Of a DNA stretch of 64,000 bases, positions 38,513 through 51,489 are shown in pieces. The notes under the pieces were generated by a model. That model was not told the DNA's origin. It did not search any database and saw only the letters and a list, made by a program, of their open reading frames with translations. The position numbers were made by a program, and so were the translations under genes. Origin of the DNA: Thuidium tamariscinum (lineage: Eukaryota > Streptophyta > Bryopsida > Hypnales > Thuidiaceae); the NCBI GenBank assembly GCA_947034885.2, contig OX344749.2, forward strand, positions 34,095,182 to 34,159,181, in the 5' to 3' direction. The stretch's first letter is position 1, and every line of letters begins with the position of its first letter.

Positions 38513-41341
38513 ATGGATAAAATTGGAGCCGCAGCTGAGGCGGATGCGTTCTTGGCCGGGCTTGAGAAGCAAGCAGCTGCCGAACAGCTGAAGCAGCAGG
38601 ACGTGAGCTCGTACAGGGCTTGGAAGAAACCGGAGCCGAATGAATACGGTGGCGGAGATTACAACGGGCACGCAGTAGGGTATGCTCCTTACGACCAGGG
38701 AGCTGCGCAATGGATGCAACAGCCGGCGTATGGTCAGTCAGGGGCGTATGAGCAGCACCAGGCAAATCAGGCCCAAGTCTATGCTGGGCTTGGTGCGGAG
38801 GGAGGCGCTGGTCAGGGTTATGACGGGTACGGTGGCATGGTTGGGCGTGGAGGTCCAGGCTATGTTCAGAGTAACGGGACTTCTGTCGAAGATGGCCCAG
38901 AGATTAGCAGAAATGAGGAGCTCAATGATTACGCTTACGGAGGACAACGCGAGGGAGATACGGAGAATGGGCGTGGGCAAGGAGGCAGCGATGGGAAGGA
39001 AGATCAAAGTGTAGGTGCCGATGGTAGTTCTGGAAAGAAGCGAAGGAGCCGTTGGGGTCCTCAAGAGGGAGAAGGGGACGGGAATGATATTGAAGGATCA
39101 GGGAGCAAGAAGCGGAAGTCGAGATGGGCCGCTGAGGAACCGAAAGTGCCATTGCTAGGTCAAATTCAGCTGCCTGATTTTGTTAAAGAGCTTACAGGTG
39201 GAGTTGACTTGGATCCAGAGCTGCAGGCATTGAATATAAAACTCCTTGATATTAACCGGAAGTTGCAAACTGGCATGGTGCTTGATCCTGTTGGTGATGG
39301 TAACCGTTCGCCTTCTCCCGAACCAATTTATGATAACATGGGTATTAGGATCAATACGCGAGAGTACAGAGCCAGAGAGAAGCTTACACGCGAGAGACAG
39401 GAAGTCATTGCGATGCTGATTAAGAAAAATCCTGCTTTCAAGCCCCCGGCTGATTACAAGCCGCTGAAGCATTATAAAAAACTCTACATACCAGTGAAGG
39501 AGTATCCGGGGTACAACTTTATCGGCTTAGTCATTGGACCTCGTGGCAATACTCAGAAGCGAATGGAGAAGGAAACTGGAGCGAAGATTGTCATTCGAGG
39601 GAAAGGGTCTGTCAAAGAGGGACGTTCTGCTCAGAAGAGGGACTTGAAGCCCGACCCGTCAGAGAACGAGGATCTGCATGTTTTGGTTGAGGCAGACACA
39701 GAGGATGCCTTGGAGAAAGCCGCAGGCATGGTTGAGAAGTTGTTGGTGCCGGTCGAAGAGGGACGGAATGAACATAAAAGAGCTCAGTTGCGGGAGCTTG
39801 CAGCCTTGAATGGAACCATACGAGATGACGAATATTGCCGTCTTTGTGGTGAACCTGGTCACAGGCAGTATGCTTGCCCTGCTAGGCACTCCACATTCAA
39901 AAGCGATGTTTCGTGTCGCATTTGTGGCGATGGTGGTCATCCAACAATCGATTGTCCCTTGAAAGGGTCTGCACAGGGTAATAAGATGGATGATGAATAC
40001 AAGAATTTCCTCGCTGAACTTGGTGGTGGTGGTCCTGATGGAAGCGGTTCGCCTTCTGGTAATGGCGGCAGCGGTGGTGGTGAGGTCGGATCTACTCGTG
40101 GGCCCACTTTGGCATTGCCTGGACCTCAAGGTAGTCCTAGCCTTCCATGGACGGGAGGAACGGCAGGCGGTGCTGGTGCACCAGGTGCTGCTATGAATAT
40201 AGGAGGAGCTGGACGTGGTGGTCCAGGCGGACCAGGCGTTGGAGCTGGACCAGGGGCTCCTTCTCCTGTTGGAGGTTTCAGTGGAGGGAATGGAATGGGT
40301 GTTCCCAGTCTTGGAGGACCACAAGGCGGTGGGTCTCCTTATATGGGAGGCTCGAAAGGCAGTGGGGGCAAGTTTAACAAGGACGACGATGCTAACCTTT
40401 ATGTAGGGTATTTGCCGAGCACTGTTGACGACGAGGGTTTGGCGCGCCTGTTCGCCCCTTTCGGTCAGGTGGAGCATGCGAAGGTGATCCGGGACCGTCT
40501 TACTGGTGCCACAAAGGGTTATGGATTTGTGAAATACGCTGATCCCTCCTCCGCAACTGCTGCAGTGACTCATAGAAACGGCTACCGGTTGGAGGGAAGA
40601 GTGCTTGCTGTGAGAGTGGCAGGGCCAGCCCCACCTCCCCGAGGTATGGGCGGAGGTCCTCCAGGACCTCCTCAAGGTGGTGGAGATCCCATGGGAGGAG
40701 GAGGTGGATATCCACCCCAACCGATGCAAGGTGGCCCTCCTCGAGGACCTCCTGGTGGTGGCCACATGGCTCCTCCGCCATGGATTGCACCTCCAGGTCC
40801 TATGCAGCAGCACAATCCATATGGCCCTCCTCCACCCGGTCCCAATTCATACGGCCCCCCTCACAATTCAAATGCTTACGGACCGCCTCCTCCTCAAGGG
40901 CAAGGTCATCACGGAGGCCCGCCTTCTGGTTACTACGGTGGACCATATAATAACTATGCGGGTGGACCACCTCCTCAAGGGGGTCCCCAGGGCCAGCAAG
41001 GGGGAATGGATGTGCATGGAATGCCTCCACATGGGCCTGGAATGGGTGGTATGCAACCCGGTGGGCAGGGGGGAATGGGTCCAAGACCAGGTCCTCCTGG
41101 GCCTGTGGGCGGAGGAATGCCAGTGGCGGGTTATGGTGCTACTACTCAATACCATGGTTACTATGCTCCTCCACCACCAAAGAATGCTCCGCCTGCTCCT
41201 CCACCTCCTGCGTCTTCTGGGCCTGCAGCTCCGCCTAGTTGGGGTGGGAATAATGTGGGTGCTCCAGCTCCTGTTCCAAGCGGGCAGAGCAATGCGGTTG
41301 AATCAGAGTATGAGAGGTTTATGTCGGAGATGGGGCGGTGA
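38513..41341 (+). CDS. SF1: Splicing factor 1 / branch-point bridging protein (plant type, single exon)
   Basis: Binds the intron branch point during early spliceosome assembly, in the nucleus. 942 aa in one uninterrupted frame. Order: Gly/Tyr/Gln-rich N-terminus; two basic KKR(R)SRWGP / KKRKSRWAA motifs (about 175-206); a helix-hairpin region with the SPSP phosphorylation site (266-269); KH-QUA2 fold, about 320-420, with the GPRGNTQKR loop (342-350); two zinc knuckles, [14 protein letters not shown] (442-455) and [14 protein letters not shown] (468-481); a Gly-rich linker; an RRM, about 628-705, with NLYVGYLP (RNP2) and KGYGFVKY (RNP1), which is the plant-specific addition; then a long Pro/Gly-rich tail ending [11 protein letters not shown]. 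Start chosen as the first ATG of the frame, in a gcgATGG context. A single coding exon is normal for plant SF1 as I recall it. Confidence 0.95.
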   Translation: MDKIGAAAEADAFLAGLEKQAAAEQLKQQDVSSYRAWKKPEPNEYGGGDYNGHAVGYAPYDQGAAQWMQQPAYGQSGAYEQHQANQAQVYAGLGAEGGAGQGYDGYGGMVGRGGPGYVQSNGTSVEDGPEISRNEELNDYAYGGQREGDTENGRGQGGSDGKEDQSVGADGSSGKKRRSRWGPQEGEGDGNDIEGSGSKKRKSRWAAEEPKVPLLGQIQLPDFVKELTGGVDLDPELQALNIKLLDINRKLQTGMVLDPVGDGNRSPSPEPIYDNMGIRINTREYRAREKLTRERQEVIAMLIKKNPAFKPPADYKPLKHYKKLYIPVKEYPGYNFIGLVIGPRGNTQKRMEKETGAKIVIRGKGSVKEGRSAQKRDLKPDPSENEDLHVLVEADTEDALEKAAGMVEKLLVPVEEGRNEHKRAQLRELAALNGTIRDDEYCRLCGEPGHRQYACPARHSTFKSDVSCRICGDGGHPTIDCPLKGSAQGNKMDDEYKNFLAELGGGGPDGSGSPSGNGGSGGGEVGSTRGPTLALPGPQGSPSLPWTGGTAGGAGAPGAAMNIGGAGRGGPGGPGVGAGPGAPSPVGGFSGGNGMGVPSLGGPQGGGSPYMGGSKGSGGKFNKDDDANLYVGYLPSTVDDEGLARLFAPFGQVEHAKVIRDRLTGATKGYGFVKYADPSSATAAVTHRNGYRLEGRVLAVRVAGPAPPPRGMGGGPPGPPQGGGDPMGGGGGYPPQPMQGGPPRGPPGGGHMAPPPWIAPPGPMQQHNPYGPPPPGPNSYGPPHNSNAYGPPPPQGQGHHGGPPSGYYGGPYNNYAGGPPPQGGPQGQQGGMDVHGMPPHGPGMGGMQPGGQGGMGPRPGPPGPVGGGMPVAGYGATTQYHGYYAPPPPKNAPPAPPPPASSGPAAPPSWGGNNVGAPAPVPSGQSNAVESEYERFMSEMGR

Positions 41342-43874
41342 TCATATCACCATCCAAGCTAACAACTTGGTAGAAAATCTTGGTTGCTCTGAAGAACAGT
41401 TTGTGGTCCATTTTGGGTGTTCACTTGTCCGGTGTCACGACCATTGTGCGAGCTCTTTGAGAACGAATCTACACTGGAGTCAGTCTGGAGTTGCAATGGA
41501 GAACTTGTTTCGTTTTTAGGTGGCCTCTGAGACATCGTCTGCGATCGTGTGTCAGTATGTCAATCAGGCTGTCAGTCTAAACGGGACTGGTCTACACTAT
41601 CTCTTGGAGTGAGTGCAACGCATCGCCCTCGATGTCTCGAAGATTATTCCGTGAGACTCTTGTTGGATGTAGGGTTTGTGCTGCAAATGGGCACAATCAA
41701 AAGTCTTTTGATTGCAGGGATTCAAAGAAGACGTGCTGCAGTGAAGCGCTTTCTGAATGCATTGGCGTGGATCCTAACTTGGTGGTCCTGTGGAATACTG
41801 ATGCTGACGAATGTGGGAAGATCTTTATTAGAGTGCGGATTTCTTTTCAATTTCATATAACACTTGCCTTGGGTGTTTCAAGCGCATATTGATGTAGGTT
41901 GTGGTGATTTGTGACACGTAGTGTTGAGAATGCTGATGGCAGCTGTGCTGACGGAATTTTCTATCGCAGGGCTGACGTGTAGCACTTGATAGGTCTCAGT
42001 GATTCAATATGTAAGGATGTCCTGTTGACAATAAGTTCATATCGACGTTATTTCAGAATTTAGATTTGTTTTCTTATGATTTCTCTGTGATACTAACATT
42101 GATGCTTAATGTGTTTACTGGCATCCTAGTGGGGTTGTAAGTATCAAGTTGGTTTGTTCTTATTTTGCACCTCTGCTAGGGAGATGCTACAGTATTTGGG
42201 ATCCTAACCAACGTGTATTTGTTAACGTGCCATTTTTAATATTTTTTTTAACCTTGCTTACTTTGTGACTACCAAGGGTGAGATGGGATGGGATATCATG
42301 ATAGTACCTTCCTGGTTTTGAGCTTACAAAGATCGGAACGGGTCTTTAACGTGTGTCATACTGTTTTCTGATGCGTCTATTTTCATGGCGCATTGAACAT
42401 GATATTACGGAGTTGCAGATGAATTTGGTGCGGGCATACCTTGCGGTTGCGTATCTGCCCTTGTTTTGAGGTTCAACAGTTGGAATCGATGTGACGATTT
42501 TTAAGTTGTCTGTCTCAGCTTTGTGAATGAAGTAATGGCGTTGGAAACTATTACCCGTAAATTATGAATATCCAGCGGTGTTAAAGCTTGGGAAGAGTTG
42601 AACTTATGTTTTCCTTTGATTGGCACTCCTAATTTTCCTGCATATGCTCTTTGTCCAGGGTGTCGTTTTTTCAGGTATGGACTGACGGATCTGTGTTCTT
42701 TCAGCTTCTGCTTTTGTCCGAGTTCCGAGTTTTTTGTGTTGTGCTGTTTGTTGATCCATTAGGTGTATCACTGGATTTTATTGCCTAGTTTGCGACGTGG
42801 TAGTCCTGTCCAGGAACTAACGTTAACTTCAATATATATGAATGGAGATAATTCGGAGCTAAAATGTACAGCGTGTAAGGTGCAAAGACTTGTTTCTGTT
42901 TACAGCTAACATGGTGCTGTTTACATTCACCAGGATAGAGAGAAGTTGAGTCCAGATATCTCGTGCATTTCATTGAGATCTTTTTACTATTAAATAACAG
43001 TGCAGGGCACGGCATCAGTAAATGCGCTTGATATTTGAAGCTGTATCTTTATCGATTTTGGAACCTGACCTTGCATAGTTAAGGCAGTAGGATTATCTCT
43101 GGAGATGTAGAACTGTGTAGCGCTTCAAGAACGGGTTGTTTTGTCAGGATTATCTTAATGTTTAGGAAACAGACTATCAGGTGGTGGAATTTCAGGCAAG
43201 CGTTCCAGAGCTGGCCTAGCGTCAGGAATTGGATTCTATACAATTTTCTGTCACTTGCAGCTGCCATGAAATTTGGTAAGACCAAGTCAAGTAACGAATT
43301 CAGTTATTTCTATGCCTTTGTTTCCATTTAAGAACGGTAAGCCTGGGTAGTCACTGACATGGGCCCCAAAATGTGAGCAAATTGCAGCCTGCAGTTGTCC
43401 TGAACAACTCGTACCTTTGAAGTTGGAACATGAATACTCGTCACAACACAAATCACCAAGTAATATCATTCTTCAGCGGTGTTGTGTCGATGTGATTACA
43501 TTGGAAGCCGTCATGACATCGAAATTGACAGAAAGTCAATTTAATATAGAACTCGTCGTCGGAGGCAATTACGTGGACCCTGCGGCACTCTTGACTTCTG
43601 TTTGCAACTTTCATGGAGCGACTGAGCTTTGTCAGTGCAATGATGGAATGAGCGGGGTTTAACCACCGTGATCACTTGGATGTCCAATAACCCTGAAAAC
43701 TCAAGGGCTGGATGTATCTGAAATGACCAAGGAGCGTAGATACTGATACATGAACACTGTTATTCACATGTTTGATGAAAACATAGAGCTTGCTTTGGCA
43801 GCTTGGGGGTTCAATTCCTCCACAGGCTTTCTGAGCGTTAATTGGGTAAGGTAGGAGGTACGGAAAGTGCCCTT
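41342..43874. other. SF1 3' untranslated region and downstream spacer
   Basis: Intermediate GC to about 43.8 kb, higher than the AT-rich spacer, so at least the first part is probably transcribed 3' UTR. Several short frames (41549-41892, 43417-43662 plus; 42785-43015, 43287-43469 minus) have no domain and no consistent splice sites. A telo-box-like tagggttt also appears near 41671. No further gene is supported. Confidence 0.45.
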
Positions 43875-44270
43875 TCAACCCCTAAATACAAGATTATAAT
43901 ATTTGGGAAGTTAAGATTGCAAAAGTGATGTAAAGTGTTTCTATCTTCTTTTCACAAGTCAAATCTAAAAAGTTGGTGACCAAAAACATATGAGGTTAAA
44001 GGATTTAAGATCTAGTGTATTTGAGGTTCATTTTCAAGAGCTCTCAACACTATGGAAAGTCAAGATTGTAAGGGATATCCTTGTATAAAATCTTGAATAG
44101 AAAAATCACTATCATTCAATTTCAAGATTAAATTTTTGACACTAAAATTAGACTTCAAAAAGAACATTCCAAAAATGCAAACTACTAAAAATAGCATTTT
44201 TATTAGGTATTATCTAACTTCAAAGTTTTGCAAGCACTAGATTTTGGTGCCTTGGGCATTTAGGGGTTAA
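43875..44270 (+). repeat. K-family TIR element, copy 3 (short form)
   Basis: 396 bp with recognisable termini: caacccctaaata at the left end and gcatttaggggttaa at the right. It lacks part of the interior found in copy 1 but keeps the 3' block (aatttttgac-c-aaa ... ttggtgccttggg). Confidence 0.65.
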
Positions 44271-46552
44271 GAATTGATTTATAATTTGGAGTTTGACTTC
44301 TTGAAATAATTTTTGCTAAACTCTATGGAAAACAAATGGAATTGATATCTAATCCAATTTGTTTCATGTTTTTTTGGAATGTCTATGGAGTCAATTATAA
44401 GTTTATGAGGTTGGAATCAAATAGGTCAACATAGAGTGGGTACATCTAGAAGTGCAGTTGACCTTAAAGCACCATCTACATTAGGTGTACGTTTTCAAGA
44501 TCAGTTATGTACACAAGTTGCAGATGGTGCTTTCAGAAATAAACTTTGACCTTCAATAACTTTTGCATCCTATAACTACTTTCCAATGAGACTATATGAA
44601 AATTTGAACAACTCAATAATAATAACTAGGCACAATACTAATAAAAGGCACTTTTAGGTGTACTCACCTTAAATGTCAACATTTGATAAGTTTGATGTTG
44701 CTATAATGCATTTACAAATGTAATTGGTACATTGAAGTTAACAGAATGTGTTTTTGTAGAAGAATTCTTTTGGAGATTGGTTATTATGTGGAACTCTTAT
44801 TGCTATGGGACCTACGTATTTTTAGTTTACACTTTGTTGGTTCTTGATCCAAAGAGAAGAGTCTTTATATTAATGAAGAGTTAATTCAAAGTGAAGGTGA
44901 AGAAGCATAAGTTTGATCTTAATCCTTAAAGGATTTGAGACATAAAAATCACTTGAAAATATTTCCAAATTTTTCTTTCTAATACTAAGAATAATGGTAA
45001 AAAATAATATTTTTGTTTTCATTCAATAGTAGGATCTTGCATAAGATTTCTATGAAAGTGCATGGAATTTTCTTCCACAAACATTGATGAAGTAATTTGC
45101 AAGATATTAGTACATGAAACAAAAAGGAATTTTTTCTAAGTTACCAAGTAATATTAGGTTTTTAAACGTTGAATCTTTTGAACCTAAATGAATTGCACTA
45201 TTAATGTTTGAGGTTTAGATCTTTATGGTAGAGAATTGAGTTGAAAATCTTAATTCTTTACCAAAAGAAAAACAAATTGATTTTCATTCTTTAATTTTTG
45301 TTGATATATAAAAATAGATATGAGATAGAAAGTTTAATTAGGTTGATAATAGTTTTAAAATAGAATTAAAATGTATCAATCTTGAATGTTAGATTGTTGC
45401 AACAATTAATCTACACCTTGTAGACAATTTGGTTTTGAAAATTACAACTAAATAATTTCATTTATAAAATATAAATCCTATACTTTATATTTTGAAAAAT
45501 ATGCCCTAATTGTGTACAATTCAAGACGCTTCCTAGTTTTCAAATTTTAAACCAAATGGAATGATTCACAGTTTTTTACGCAAGACATAAATACATCCCA
45601 TGAAAATAAAATGTGAAAAGGATCAACTCTAAAATTTTTATGTCTAAACTTGAGCATTTTGTGACTTGGACATAATTGCTCTCCTAATCACTAATTGATT
45701 GAAATGTTGTATTCTTAGAAAGATAGGATATTTTCTTACCTTAATAAAAGCTTCAAATGATTTCAATAAATTCAACATTACACAAACCATAAATAAACTA
45801 TTCAAGGGATTCGAACCTTTAGGAATTAATTGAAGAGTAGGTGATTGAATCATAGAATGCTACAAGAGAGTATGTCTTGTTGTATTGGCAATTGGTATTT
45901 GGTTTTAGAATTTATACTAAGAATTTTTTTTTGCTAACTAAGTTCAAAATTGTGGATGGTAGGTAAGTGCACCTTATTTAGACCCTTTTACTTGAACTTC
46001 TATATATGTATTGTTGCCTAATATATTAGGCTTTGAATATAAAACGCTAATTGATATTTGAAAATAATTAACAATTTAAAAATTTATACTCTCAATTTTC
46101 AACAATTAAGTTTAGAAATTCAAATTTGCAAATATATAAAATCTTACAACCACGTCCATCAATAATCAAATGTAGAATATAATTTGGAGATTATATAAAA
46201 TCTTACAATCTTCATGGTGAAATCTTGAAGAATCAAACCTCTCACCTTTGGGCTACAAGCTATGATATTTCTTAAACAATAACAAAAAATTATTTACTTA
46301 ATGTATGTTTCAAAATAGTGATGAAATTCTTTGAGATTACTATACAAATTTGGTAGAAGTTTGTAGACAAAAAAATTATCCATCTCTAAATTGATAAACA
46401 AACCTTATTCTTAGGGTGGTTTATTCATACAAAGCTTGAAATGAATACAAGTTAAGAGAATCTAGCATCTTCTTTAGATTACTATCAAGATCTAATAATA
46501 ATTAATGACACTTAATCATAGGAATCATGCCTAGATACTTATTCAAACAATT
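44271..46552. other. AT-rich spacer with a decayed A-family copy
   Basis: A reverse, heavily diverged A-family copy runs from about 44919 (cttaatccttaaagg) to about 45620, with gtaggatcttgcataagat and tttgcaagatattagt as landmarks. The rest has no identifiable feature. The minus-strand frame 45644-45853 shows no domain. Confidence 0.45.
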
Positions 46553-47763
46553 TTAATCCCTAAAGGTTTTTGACTATTGAGTTATTTGTAAAGTCCCCCC
46601 ACTTTGGGCATGACTTTTTTTGAAGTTGAGAAGGCAACTATAGTTGAAGTGTCAAACTTTTTTGTAAGATACTTATGTCACACAACTTCAAAAGTGGAGA
46701 ACAAACTTTTCTAGGCACCATTTTGATGGAAAAATAAGGTTTCATACCCACTTTTAATTCGACTTTTTTAACTCAACCAACTTTTTCACAAAACTCATGG
46801 GTTTAAACCCCGGTTTAGGATACTTTATGAATAACTCAAACGTTTTCACCAAAATTGCTCTAAAACTATCATTTCTAGGACCACTACCAAAATTTAAGAA
46901 TTTTTTGTTTTGGAAAAATGTAACTATAGGATCTTTTAGTGCACTAGTTTGAAAAGATGTGGAAAAAATTCAGAAATTTCCATTGTTTAGATTGCAAGAT
47001 ATTAGTGTTTGAAGTGACAAAAATTATTTTTTTACCACAGCAGAAATGTAGGCAGCTACACTTCAAAAGGCCACATTTGTATGGAAAAATGTCCAAAGTT
47101 ATTGTAATTATTTGCGATAATTCTTCAAGCCAAGTTAGATACATGCTTGAAAATTTTCAAATCAATTGGAATTGTACAACATGTAGGAAAAAAATTGTAA
47201 GTAGAAAGAAGTGGAAAACAATTCAAAAATACTAAATTATTAATAATTTATTTATTGATTTAAGAAAATCCAATCCCAATGATTTTAATTTTGTATTAAA
47301 CAATTTACAATCAATGTTTTTATTTTTTTCAGAAATATTAAAAATTGAGTTAAATAAAGAATTTCAAACTTCTTTTTGTAGTGTGGAGATTCTATAACTA
47401 GCCACACACTTCCCTAAACTAAAAATCGTCATAAATTTTGACCCATTGATCAAAATGGAGCTTTACACTTAGATAAAAATCTAATAAACCAATTTCAAAT
47501 TTTTATTTCTTAAAAAAATAATTTTTAAAGAAGTTTTATTTTGCCCAATCACCCACCGAGCAATGAAAACCACATACGGAGTATCATACAATTACTTTGG
47601 AACCATGTAGTCAAAAGTTATGAAAATTGTTGGGCCTTAAAGCTACACCCTAGGAAAATTTTGCGTAAAAATTTCAAAGGAAAAACAAACAAACTCCATT
47701 CATAGGAACCTACCTAAAATCGCCATGTTGCCAAAAAATGCACTTTGGTCCTTTAGGGGTTAA
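46553..47763 (-). repeat. A-family repeat, copy E (reverse, with a nested MITE)
   Basis: Opens ttaatccctaaaggtttttgac and closes ggtcctttaggggttaa. Full length once the 263-bp insert at 46577-46839 is set aside. Landmarks include the ccacatttgtatgg block and the complement of ggcaacatgg at about 47725. Inverted relative to copy F, 0.57 kb away. Confidence 0.68.
46577..46839. mobile_element. 263-bp MITE nested in A-family copy E
   Basis: TIRs: ttgagttatttgtaaagt on the left and, inverted, ttgagttattcataaagt on the right (16 of 18 positions). It interrupts the family text tttttgactat / gttttcaccaaaa, which is continuous in copies C, D and F. No coding capacity. The target duplication is not clear, so the superfamily is open. 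Confidence 0.6.
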
Positions 47764-48330
47764 ATGTAATTTTCTTAGTTACTATGATTTAGATTGGAAT
47801 ATAATAGGATTGGAGTAATTTAAAAGTTTTATATGCACTATCAATTTGGATATATGGTGAATAATTAAGTGACAAGTGACATTCATCTTTTTAAAAGCCA
47901 AATTAAACCATGAATTTTTGGCTAATGAATAAGTAATATGTGACATTTGGGTGACACGACTTGTAATGATGATTGGATAAGTGTATTTCATTACCTTTGA
48001 ATAAGTTTCTATGAAGCTATTTTTGGATGGATCTTTATGAAAACTTGCAACAAAGGATGCACATGTACCACCTCAATTGAAAGAAATATGATTTTCTTTC
48101 AATTGGATGTCCAAATCAATTGCTATGATGCTTGCAATTTGGGGCAAGGTGGACAACTTTGGGTAGTATATGCAAAACTTCTCTTCTATGTATTTGGTAT
48201 GTATGTTATTAATATCATTTAAGATGGAATCATATCCAAAAATCCTTGCAAAGTGAAAAACTCTTATACTAGGAAGAGTTAATTAAAAATTTGTTGCTTT
48301 TGTAAAGTATGATTAGAAAAAAAAATTCCT
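47764..48330. other. AT-rich spacer between inverted copies E and F
   Basis: About 570 bp without any gene or repeat I can identify; the short frame 48037-48222 has no domain. Confidence 0.45.
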
Positions 48331-49313
48331 TTAACCACTAAAGCGCTAAACTATGGTTTTTTTTTCCGCAACATAGCAATTTTGGGTAGCTCACTATGAA
48401 TGGATTTTTTGGGTTTTTGTCTTAAAAATTTTCACACAACATTTTTTTAAGGAGTTCCTTTAAGGCTCAATAATTTTCATAGGTTTTGACTACATAGTCA
48501 AAAAGTTATCATATGATATGCAGTTTCCATTCCTTGGTGGGCAGTTTGGGCAACCAAAAAAACTTATTTGAAAATTATTTTTTTCAGAAATAAAAATTTG
48601 AAATTGGTCTTCTAGATTTATATGTAAGTGGAAAGCTTTGAATCTTTCTATTTTGATCAATGAGTTAAAAGTTATGAGGAGTTTTAGTTTTGGGGTAGCT
48701 TGTAGGTAGTTATAGAATATTAGAATCCTTAGTCTACAAAAAGTTGAAATCCTTTGTTGAATTCAATTTTTAATATTTTTGTAAAAAATAGAAACATTAG
48801 GTGTTGGAGTGTTGGTTGATTAGTGCAACATTACAATAATTGGAATTGGAATTTTTCATTTTCATAAATAAATTGTTAATAATTTAGTATTTTGGATCTA
48901 CTACTTTCTACTTGGATGACATACTCCACTTCTTTCTACTTATTATTCTTTTCCTATATGTTGTGCAATTCCTAATCTAAAAAATTTCAAGCATATAGAC
49001 AACTTGCTTTGATGAACAAATCCAAAGAGTAACCATCATTTTAGACATTTTTTCATATAAATGTGACCATCTAAAGTGTAGATGTCTAGTTTTTTATAGG
49101 ATTAAAAAAATGATATTTGTCAATTGAACTTGCAATTTACATAGTAGAAATTTTTGAAATTTTCTCCACATCTTCTCAAATGAATCTATTACAAGATCCT
49201 ATGATTACATGTATCCCAATTTTTTTTTTTCTAAAAGTTGATACTTTGTATTAGAAATGGCAGTTTTGAAGCAATTTTTATTAAAAACATAGTCAAAAAC
49301 CATTAGAGGTTAA
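48331..49313 (+). repeat. A-family repeat, copy F (forward, both ends present)
   Basis: 983 bp, from ttaaccactaaag to cattagaggttaa, with gcaacatagcaattttgggtag near 48370. Closely similar to copy D along its whole length. Confidence 0.7.
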
Positions 49314-50470
49314 CCTCAAACCCTAAAATCTTTGAATCCATGTAGTCAAAGTTTGTGAATTTTTTCCTACTCATTCCTATAATAACCTAATACTTCCTTA
49401 GTCGTGAAATAATTCATTAGATGAAATTTGAAGGTGTTAGGAGACTACGGATTCCCGGACTGCGGGAACGCAGTTTCTACCTTGTAAACTCGAATCCTAT
49501 GTGGTTGTGACCTTGCCATGTAATTAATTTTTTTTTTCAAAATTTTTTTGTACTTATTTTCATATTTAAGGACCCCCCCAATTTTATTTTTCTTAAAATT
49601 TTATTAAAGCTAGCCTAACAGCGAACAACGGCATTGGGAGCCGTTTTCAGAATAGACCCCAAAAAACGGCCTTGCAATTCCCTCAAATTTCTTCAAATGG
49701 TCTACAATTTTGATGCTACTTTTTTAGCCAATTGCATTAATTATTAGTGTACCTTGTACCCATTGCTATAGTCAAAATCAAAGCAAAAGTAATTTTCTAA
49801 TTTTTTAGTTCATTAAAACTTCAAAATTCAATTATTTTTCTACCATAGGTGATAGGTCAAAATACAACAAAACAAAGCTTGTGCATCCCTCCTCATCAAG
49901 GGCTTTTTGACAATACTAAGAATATAACTAGAAGATGCATAGTCCAAGAGATCTCAACCTAACAATCAAACAACCTATCTTAATGGTATGGATATTATGA
50001 AAAATGTAATGAAGAAAGGTTCCAAATTTCATATCACTATAATCAATGAAGAACATTGCACATGTTCACTACCAACAACCTAAATAAAATTAGCAACAAA
50101 AAAGCATTTAATTGACCTAATAAAACAATCGTAATAAAACATGACATTTAGAGTGGAAAATCATTTTGGGGCAGAGGGAGTACAAGTTTGTATGGTTGAA
50201 TTTTTTATTTGAAAATTTCCATTTTTTTCTCACTTCCCCAAAATATGGTAGTTTTTGACAACATGCTAGAATGTACCCTGGACCTTAAGGGTTATTTTAG
50301 CAATTCTACTAGAAATTAAATATAAGTAACTTAATGCTCTGTGTAACAACACTTTATGACATAAAAACTAGTCCAATTTTCTAGCCTTTCTATGAATGGA
50401 ACCATTTGAGTTGTTGAACTATGTTATATGTGGTATCACAACAAAATGTAAATGCTTTAACTAATTTTAA
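49314..50470. other. AT-rich spacer with a small GC patch
   Basis: A GC-richer patch at about 49440-49520 contains a short stem (gactgcgggaacgcagt) and a weak B-box-like sequence, but no tRNA fold. A decayed A-like terminus (ggaccttaagggtta) lies near 50280. Nothing else is supported. Confidence 0.4.
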
Positions 50471-51480
50471 GATATCAAACACTGCTTTACTGTGCTCTCG
50501 GAGGCTCTACCTTGCTGTTGTAGCATTGACTCAAATTATGCTTTTCAAGTAAATTAACACTGTAAGGACGGGCTGGTCTCTATGGAAATCATGCTTTTTT
50601 AAACCATGCAAATCATTTTCATTTAAAAATTCAAAAGTAATCATTGGAGACCAAACTACTATTCATGACCTCCCCTTTCTGCACAAAATTCTAAGGATGA
50701 ACGATTGCAATTCTGTCTTACATACAAGATTTCTTTCTCATCCATTGAACACTTAGTGTCCACAATAGCCTTACTGAGGGTTAATTCCTACTCAAACTTT
50801 TCTCTAATACTGTATAATTTCTGTCAATACAAAGCCTCAGTCTGGGACAAATAGCTTGTAAGTGTGTCTCAAAACAAGGACACACACCAAACATGCAGTC
50901 ACAATGTCTTGAGATCTGCTGAGCTGCACAACCTAAGACCGTGGTTGATATCCCCTTCCACCGAGGACAATGTCTTCTACGACCGTAGCCTCTGAAGACT
51001 TTGAGGACTTAGTTGGGTTACGCCTCCGCTGGAAACTCCATGTTGGCCTTGTCAGAGGAATTTGAACTACTTCGTGTACTGCCACCTCAGTATCAGCTTC
51101 ACAGATTTTCTCTTTTCTGTTACACAAACTTGAATGAGGGGCAAGGTAGTTAACCCTGAAAGAAAATCAGGTTTTCAAACTGTGGATATTAGGCTTTATC
51201 ATTTGCATTAGATTCTAACTAAAGTATGACTACTTATTCGGAAACATTTTACCCCACTGTGACTCATGAACTTTCAAAGTCATAACTTATTCACACAATA
51301 TGTAAAGAATAGTTACATATTTCAGTGCGTTGGAATCCAATCAAAAGTAGGGACAAGACATTAATTTTAAAAAGATTGAAAATTTTCGTTTGAAAGAGAG
51401 ACATCACTCAAAACAGCTGAAAAACATGCGAATGGAAACCCTTGTGGAAACCAGGCTACAGGCCTTACGATTGTACCAGT
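50471..51480. other. 3' flank of the decayed B3 gene, duplicated at 62.1-62.3 kb
   Basis: The stretch 50560-50760 is clearly similar to 62095-62280 (shared text such as cacaaaatt-t-aaggatgaa and tc-tcatccattg), which shows that flanking DNA was duplicated with the B3 genes. A minus-strand frame of 64 codons at 50933-51127 has a basic RRRNPTKSSKSSEA run but no recognised domain; it could be a remnant of a 3' exon. Confidence 0.45.
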
Positions 51481-51489
51481 TGTGGGGAA

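Noticed and set aside
39659-40813. 384-codon open frame on the minus strand across SF1
   Set aside because: It is the complement of the Gly/Pro-rich SF1 coding sequence. Its composition (Ser/Arg/Thr-rich) is what such an antisense frame gives, and the SF1 domains on the plus strand are unambiguous.
40677-41519. 280-codon plus-strand frame overlapping the SF1 tail
   Set aside because: Out-of-frame reading of the Pro/Gly-rich repeats; no domain and no independent start context.
43785-43830. B-box-like gggttcaattcctcc after the SF1 3' region
   Set aside because: No A-box at the right distance and no acceptor stem.
49440-49520. Possible tRNA in a GC patch with a B-box-like sequence
   Set aside because: No acceptor stem or A-box could be paired; the short stem present does not fit a cloverleaf.
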